Assembly (NCBI RefSeq): GCF_001074155.1
Contig: NZ_JUUZ01000002.1
Span: forward strand, 1 to 52,422
Length of the DNA: 52,422 nucleotides
Reading direction: 5' to 3'
Origin: Streptococcus pseudopneumoniae
GTDB lineage: Bacteria; Bacillota; Bacilli; Lactobacillales; Streptococcaceae
The notes under the pieces are model-generated. The model was not told where the DNA came from. It ran no database searches and saw only the letters and a list, made by a program, of their open reading frames with translations. Position numbers and translations under genes: made by a program. Below are positions 48,882 through 52,422 of the stretch, one piece after another. The first letter of the stretch is position 1, and every line of letters begins with the position of its first letter.

Positions 48882-49015
48882 GCTCCTTTCTTAGGTGGTG
48901 AGGGACGCAAGCAAACCGATGGTTTCATTGCTTATTTTTGAGCCTAGAGTCTCAAAAATCCCCAGTGATTGAACTGAATTATCAGCCCAATCACTTTCAC
49001 CACGGCGAAAGAAGC
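48882..49015 (-). repeat. Palindromic intergenic repeat, copy B (between infB and rbfA)
   Basis: The core 48895-49003 is bounded by GTGGTG/CACCAC. Outer arms GCTCCTTTC (48882-48890) and GAAAGAAGC (49007-49015) pair with one wobble. Read on the minus strand it aligns with copy A: identical GTGGTGAAAG, GGGGATTTTTGAG, TAGGCTCAAAAATAAG and CGTCCC. The first hairpin is different (AGTGATTG with CAATCACT, apex CTGA/TCAG). In the last hairpin GTGA/TCAC of copy A becomes GCAA/TTGC, a compensated change at two base pairs. The orientation is opposite to transcription of infB, so it is not a fixed cis-regulator of downstream genes. Confidence 0.8.
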
Positions 49016-49074
49016 GGATGATTTCAAATTGAACTTCGTTTCAATTTGAATTGAAAATCAATAAGTTTAAAAAT

Positions 49075-49105
49075 AGCTAGGTCTGCTGGCCTAGCTTTTG
49101 ATTCA
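49075..49105 (+). terminator. Terminator-like hairpin before rbfA
   Basis: GCTAGG (49076-49081) pairs with CCTAGC (49090-49095), followed by TTTTGATT. Another hairpin (AATTGAA/TTCAATT, about 49027-49048) lies upstream. rbfA has no obvious promoter of its own, so read-through from infB is likely partial. Confidence 0.5.
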
Positions 49106-49124
49106 ATAGAGAGGAAGGAATAGC

Positions 49125-49475
49125 ATGGGAAATCATTTCCGTACGGATCGTGTGGGCATGGAAATCAAACGCGAAGTCAATGAGATTTTGCAAAAGAAAG
49201 TCCGTGATCCCCGTGTCCAAGGTGTGACCATCACAGATGTTCAGATGCTAGGTGACTTGTCTGTAGCTAAGGTTTACTACACCATTTTGAGTAATCTTGC
49301 TTCAGATAATCAAAAGGCCCAAATTGGCCTTGAAAAAGCAACCGGAACTATCAAACGTGAGCTTGGTCACAATTTGAAATTGTATAAAATTCCAGACTTG
49401 ACCTTCGTCAAAGACGAATCCATCGAGTATGGAAACAAGATTGACGAAATGTTACGCAATCTGGATAAGAAATAA
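49125..49475 (+). CDS. rbfA: Ribosome-binding factor A
   Basis: 30S maturation and cold-adaptation factor, 116 residues. The KH-like fold signatures are [45 protein letters not shown] and [35 protein letters not shown] precedes the ATG. It is the last gene of the rimP operon and is closed by a strong terminator. Confidence 0.96.
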   Translation: MGNHFRTDRVGMEIKREVNEILQKKVRDPRVQGVTITDVQMLGDLSVAKVYYTILSNLASDNQKAQIGLEKATGTIKRELGHNLKLYKIPDLTFVKDESIEYGNKIDEMLRNLDKK

Positions 49476-49476
49476 G

Positions 49477-49499
49477 AAAGAGGGGCAACCCTCTTTTTT
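49477..49499 (+). terminator. Terminator of rbfA
   Basis: AAAGAGGG / CCCTCTTT with a GCAA loop and a run of T. Confidence 0.92.
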
Positions 49500-49584
49500 G
49501 TTTAGAAGAATGAGGGTATTCTAGACTTAAAGGCTAATTAGAAAGAAAAAATAAGTTTTTAAAATTTCTTTTATGGAATAAATG

Positions 49585-49593
49585 TGATATGAT
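49585..49593 (+). promoter_or_regulatory. Extended -10 promoter of the EcsC-like gene
   Basis: TGATATGAT resembles the extended -10 form TGnTATAAT with one mismatch, 36 bp before the ATG. Confidence 0.4.
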
Positions 49594-49628
49594 ATAGTTC
49601 AAATTGAAAGAAAAAGAGAAGAAACTAG

Positions 49629-50408
49629 ATGTCTAAACAAAATTTAGCTATGCAAGTATTGCAACAAGTCGTGAAACTCCCTGTTGTTAAAGTTGATCGT
49701 TCAAAATTTTTAGTAGATAAATTTTCCAAACAATTAGACCCAAAAGATATTCCTCGATTACTAGAAGAGGGACCAACAGCCTTGTTATCCCAGGATATTT
49801 TAGATAAAGTTGCCGATTCTTGTATTAAGGATAATGTTCTATTGGCGAGTGGAACTTCTGTTCTTGCAGGTATTCCTGGTGGTCTAGCCCTTGCAATCAC
49901 CATTCCAACAGATGTTGCTCAGTTTTATGCTTTTTCCTTAAAATTGGCTCAAGAATTGGGGTATATTTATGGTTATGATGATCTTTGGGCTTCACGAAAT
50001 GAATTGAGTGAAGAAGCCAAAAATACGCTCTTGCTCTATCTCGGGGTCATGCTTGGAGTCAATAGTGCAGGAGCCCTCCTTCGAGCTGGGGGAGTATCAG
50101 TTGCTAAACATGTCATGAAGACAGTTCCCCAGAAGGCTTTGGCCAAGACTTTGTGGTATCCTATTTTAGAAAAAGTTTTGAAAATTTTTGGGGTGAATCT
50201 GACAAAGGGAGGCTTTGCTAAAGGAATGGGCAAATTTATCCCAATCCTAGGAGGTGTCGTTTCAGGTGGTTTAACCTATACGACCATGAAACCTATGGGT
50301 AAAAGTTTGCAAAGGGAATTATCCAAACTAGTCAATTATAGTGAAGATCAGTATCAAAGAGATGTAGAAACGATTCGAAAAGAAGCAGAAATCATCGAAG
50401 CAGAGTAA
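49629..50408 (+). CDS. EcsC-like protein of unknown function
   Basis: A 259-residue protein. Its core resembles the EcsC domain: ASGTSVLAGIPGGLALAITIPTDVAQFYAFSLKLAQELGYIYGY, then long amphipathic/hydrophobic helices (LLLYLGVMLGVNSAGALLR) and a glycine-rich segment GKFIPILGGVVSGGLTYTTMKPMGKSLQ. These segments suggest membrane association. The C-terminal 30 residues are charged and helical. No function is established. It has its own promoter and terminator. Confidence 0.75.
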   Translation: MSKQNLAMQVLQQVVKLPVVKVDRSKFLVDKFSKQLDPKDIPRLLEEGPTALLSQDILDKVADSCIKDNVLLASGTSVLAGIPGGLALAITIPTDVAQFYAFSLKLAQELGYIYGYDDLWASRNELSEEAKNTLLLYLGVMLGVNSAGALLRAGGVSVAKHVMKTVPQKALAKTLWYPILEKVLKIFGVNLTKGGFAKGMGKFIPILGGVVSGGLTYTTMKPMGKSLQRELSKLVNYSEDQYQRDVETIRKEAEIIEAE

Positions 50409-50415
50409 TAGGAAG

Positions 50416-50447
50416 AAACTAGTAGGCTTGTACTGCTAGTTTTTTTA
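50416..50447 (+). terminator. Terminator of the EcsC-like gene
   Basis: AAACTAG (50416-50422) pairs with CTAGTTT (50436-50442), followed by further T. Confidence 0.82.
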
Positions 50448-50459
50448 TCCTAGCCCTTG

Positions 50460-50468
50460 TGGTATAAT
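50460..50468 (+). promoter_or_regulatory. Extended -10 promoter of the DUF1858-DUF438 operon
   Basis: TGGTATAAT is a perfect TGnTATAAT, 42 bp before the first ATG. Confidence 0.65.
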
Positions 50469-50509
50469 GAAAAAAGAAAATCCTGTGTGAAAACAGAATG
50501 GAGGTTGTG

Positions 50510-50743
50510 ATGGATAATATTATTGACGTATCTATTCCCGTTGCGGAAGTGGTAGATAAACATCCAGAAGTTTTAGATATTTTGGGTGAGCTTGGTTTTA
50601 AACCTCTTGCAAATCCCTTGATGCGTAATACGGTTGGGCGAAAAGTATCGCTCAAACAAGGCTCAAAGCTTGAAGGAACTCCTATGGATAAGATTGTGCG
50701 TACACTTGAAGCAAATGGTTATGAAGTGATCGGGTTAGACTAA
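50510..50743 (+). CDS. DUF1858 domain protein
   Basis: A 77-residue protein: MDNIIDVSIPVAEVVDKHPEVLDILGELGFKPLANPLMRNTVGRKVSL, typical of the DUF1858 domain, which also forms the N-terminus of ScdA-type iron-cluster repair proteins. In place of a conserved Cys in that family the segment reads LGFKPLANPLM. ATG 50510 is chosen because TGGAGGTTG precedes it. Its stop overlaps the next start (TAATG), so it is translationally coupled to the DUF438 gene and likely works with it. Confidence 0.88.
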   Translation: MDNIIDVSIPVAEVVDKHPEVLDILGELGFKPLANPLMRNTVGRKVSLKQGSKLEGTPMDKIVRTLEANGYEVIGLD

Positions 50744-52077
50744 TGGCAGATGAACGTATTCATATCCTGCGGGATATTTTATTAGAATTGCATCATGGAG
50801 CTTCTCCAGAGTCCGTTCAGGAACGATTTGATGCTACTTTTACAGGTGTATCTGCTATTGAGATTTCACTTATGGAGCATGAGTTGATGAACTCTGACTC
50901 AGGCGTTACCTTTGAAGATGTCATGGAACTTTGTGATGTGCATGCCAATCTTTTTAAAAATGCTGTTAAGGGTGTCGAAGTTGAGGACACCGATCATCCT
51001 GGACACCCTGTGCGTGTCTTTAAGGATGAAAATTTAGCCCTCCGAGCTGCTTTGATTCGGGTCCGTAGATTACTCTCGACTTATGAATCTGTGGACGATG
51101 AGGAAATGCTGGCGGAAATGCGTAAGGGTTTGGTACGTCAGATGGGTCTTGTTGGTCAATTTGATATTCACTACCAGCGCAAGGAAGAGCTCTTCTTTCC
51201 TATCATGGAACGTTATGGCCATGATTCACCTCCCAAAGTTATGTGGGGAGTGGATGATCAGATTAGGGATCTCTTTCAAACAGCCTTAGTGGCAACTAAG
51301 TCGCTCCCAGAAGTGCCAATTTCCACCGTAAAGGAAGCTTTTGAAGCTTTTGCAACAGAGTTTGAAAGTATGATTTTTAAGGAAGAATCAATCCTTCTCA
51401 TGATTCTGCTTGAATCCTTTACCCAGGATGACTGGATTCAGATTGCTGAGGAAAGTGATGCCTATGGCTATGCAATTATCCGTCCGTCTGAGAAATGGGT
51501 TCCTGAACGTCAAAGTTTTGTTGAGGAAAAAAGTGTAGAAGAACCAACTCAGCTAGAAACTGTAGATGGGCAAGTTCAGCAAGTGATCGATACACCAGAA
51601 GGTCAGTTTACAATCACCTTTACACCAAAGGAAAAGGAAACGGTGCTAGATTGCAATAGCCAGCAGGCTTTTGGCAATGGCTATCTCTCAGTTGAACAGG
51701 CGAATCTTATCCTTAATCATTTGCCGATGGAGATTACCTTTGTTAATAAGGATGATATTTTCCAGTATTATAATGACAATACTCCAGCGGATGAAATGAT
51801 TTTCAAGCGGACACCGTCTCAAGTTGGACGTAATGTCGAACTATGTCATCCACCAAAATATTTGGAGAAGGTCAAAGCCATTATGCAAGGTCTTCGTGAA
51901 GGGAAAAAAGACAAGTACGAGATGTGGTTCAAGTCAGAATCACGTGGAAAGTTTGTCCATGTCACCTACGCTGCAGTACATGATGAAAACGGGGAATTTC
52001 AAGGTGTGTTGGAGTATGTTCAGGACATCCAACCCTACCGTGAGATTGATACAGACTTTTTCCGTGGATTAGAATAA
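50743..52077 (+). CDS. DUF438-hemerythrin-PAS protein
   Basis: A 444-residue, three-part soluble protein. Residues about 1-75 are DUF438 (ILLELHHGASPESVQERFDATF, VTFEDVMELCDVHANLF). About 80-240 is an HHE hemerythrin-like four-helix bundle with candidate iron ligands in DTDHPGHPVRVFKDEN, FDIHYQRKEELFFPIMERYGH and the later EEE-type helix. From about 300 comes a PAS domain (LSVEQANLILNHLPMEITFVNKDDIFQYYND to the end). Related proteins are proposed sensors or repair factors for oxygen or nitric oxide damage. No output domain is attached, so any signalling needs a partner. Confidence 0.9.
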   Translation: MADERIHILRDILLELHHGASPESVQERFDATFTGVSAIEISLMEHELMNSDSGVTFEDVMELCDVHANLFKNAVKGVEVEDTDHPGHPVRVFKDENLALRAALIRVRRLLSTYESVDDEEMLAEMRKGLVRQMGLVGQFDIHYQRKEELFFPIMERYGHDSPPKVMWGVDDQIRDLFQTALVATKSLPEVPISTVKEAFEAFATEFESMIFKEESILLMILLESFTQDDWIQIAEESDAYGYAIIRPSEKWVPERQSFVEEKSVEEPTQLETVDGQVQQVIDTPEGQFTITFTPKEKETVLDCNSQQAFGNGYLSVEQANLILNHLPMEITFVNKDDIFQYYNDNTPADEMIFKRTPSQVGRNVELCHPPKYLEKVKAIMQGLREGKKDKYEMWFKSESRGKFVHVTYAAVHDENGEFQGVLEYVQDIQPYREIDTDFFRGLE

Positions 52078-52086
52078 GGAGAAAAA

Positions 52087-52341
52087 ATGAGTTACGAGCA
52101 AGAATTTATGAAGGAATTTGAAGCCTGGGTTAATACCCAGATTATGATCAATGATATGGCTCTTAAGGAAAGTCAAAAGGTTTATGAAGAAGATCAAGAT
52201 GAGCGCGCTAAAGATGCCATGATTCGCTACGAGAGTCGCTTGGATGCCTACCAGTTCTTACTAGGTAAATTTGAAAACTTCAAGGCAGGCAAGGGATTCC
52301 ATGATTTACCAGAAGGTTTGTTTGGTGAGAGAAATTATTAA
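52087..52341 (+). CDS. DUF1912 family protein
   Basis: An 84-residue, acidic, helical protein found in streptococci: MSYEQEFMKEFEAWVNTQIMINDMALKESQKVYEEDQDERAKDAMIRYESRLDAYQFL and a C-terminal GKGFHDLPEGLFGERNY. The function is unknown. It lies 9 bp after the DUF438 gene with AAGGAGAAAAA as ribosome site, so it belongs to the same operon, which ends at the hairpin downstream. Confidence 0.88.
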   Translation: MSYEQEFMKEFEAWVNTQIMINDMALKESQKVYEEDQDERAKDAMIRYESRLDAYQFLLGKFENFKAGKGFHDLPEGLFGERNY

Positions 52342-52358
52342 TTTTTAGAAATTAGAAA

Positions 52359-52385
52359 GGAGGCTGGGACAAAAGTCCTAGCCTC
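52359..52385 (+). terminator. Terminator-like hairpin at the window end
   Basis: GAGGCTGGGAC (52360-52370) pairs with GTCCTAGCCTC (52375-52385), one wobble, around AAAA. The T tract after it is poor. The last 35 bases look like the start of a common mitis-group intergenic sequence and contain no gene. Confidence 0.65.
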
Positions 52386-52422
52386 TCAATTGTCTTTGGA
52401 TTGTCGAGCAAGACGCAGTGGT

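Overview
The window is a chromosomal segment of a low-GC Firmicute, and the protein sequences place it in the Streptococcus mitis group (S. mitis / S. oralis / S. infantis / S. pneumoniae relatives). The evidence is a four-gene fol cluster ending in a fused folK-folB gene, a pneumococcus-like MurM, a murN locus, PBP2x between ftsL and mraY, CcrZ ahead of trmB, the hrcA-grpE-dnaK-(PfpI)-dnaJ arrangement, and the typical mitis-group intergenic hairpins. Blocks that I recall as scattered in S. pneumoniae lie side by side here, and the bacteriocin (blp) island that I recall between ecsB and ccrZ in pneumococcus is absent. It is therefore probably not S. pneumoniae itself. Nearly all of the window is conserved housekeeping DNA; no prophage, intact insertion sequence, CRISPR array, rRNA or tRNA was seen.

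Layout. 1-5150: folate operon (folP, folC, folE, folKB) plus a membrane protein with a possible cysteine-peptidase-like tail. 5180-13020: DUF960, ccpA with a cre-like box over its own promoter, asparaginase, a HAD-MazG-like fusion, the divergent amaP/DUF2273/asp23 envelope-stress operon, an unexplained region with a promoter-hairpin-terminator unit that looks like a small RNA, a UspA protein, a metallophosphoesterase and an Rrf2 regulator. 13200-24360: recJ, a secreted LysM-CHAP protein, rnjB, estA, murM, a broken murN, a matrixin-like metalloprotease and uvrC. 24428-28946: rsmH-ftsL-pbpX-mraY, where pbpX carries a strongly altered, penicillin-resistance-type active site. 29077-32970: a putative exporter, glnR-glnA under a GlnR box, and a PadR/two-DUF2812 cassette. 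32990-38916: HrcA-controlled chaperone operon with two CIRCE elements. 38986-42251: small envelope/HIT genes and an Ecs-type ABC transporter. 42299-49475: ccrZ-trmB and the rimP-nusA-ylxR-ylxQ-infB-rbfA translation/transcription operon. 49629-52341: an EcsC-like protein and a DUF1858 / DUF438-hemerythrin-PAS / DUF1912 operon.

Most unusual observations. (1) Two copies of a ~108-nt palindromic intergenic element (34801-34908 and, inverted, 48895-49003) share a conserved core. Each carries a different central hairpin, and the helices show compensatory base changes. (2) A likely ~75-nt stand-alone small RNA lies on the minus strand at about 10838-10912. (3) PBP2x has SAFK instead of STMK, VKSGT, and several other resistance-type replacements, next to an intact murM and a murN that is dead by two frameshifts and one nonsense codon. 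(4) A PadR-controlled pair of paralogous DUF2812 membrane proteins sits behind a promoter with direct-repeat operators. (5) A membrane protein at 3863-5146 has a tail resembling permuted papain-like enzymes.

Comparisons with S. pneumoniae are from memory, not from a search.
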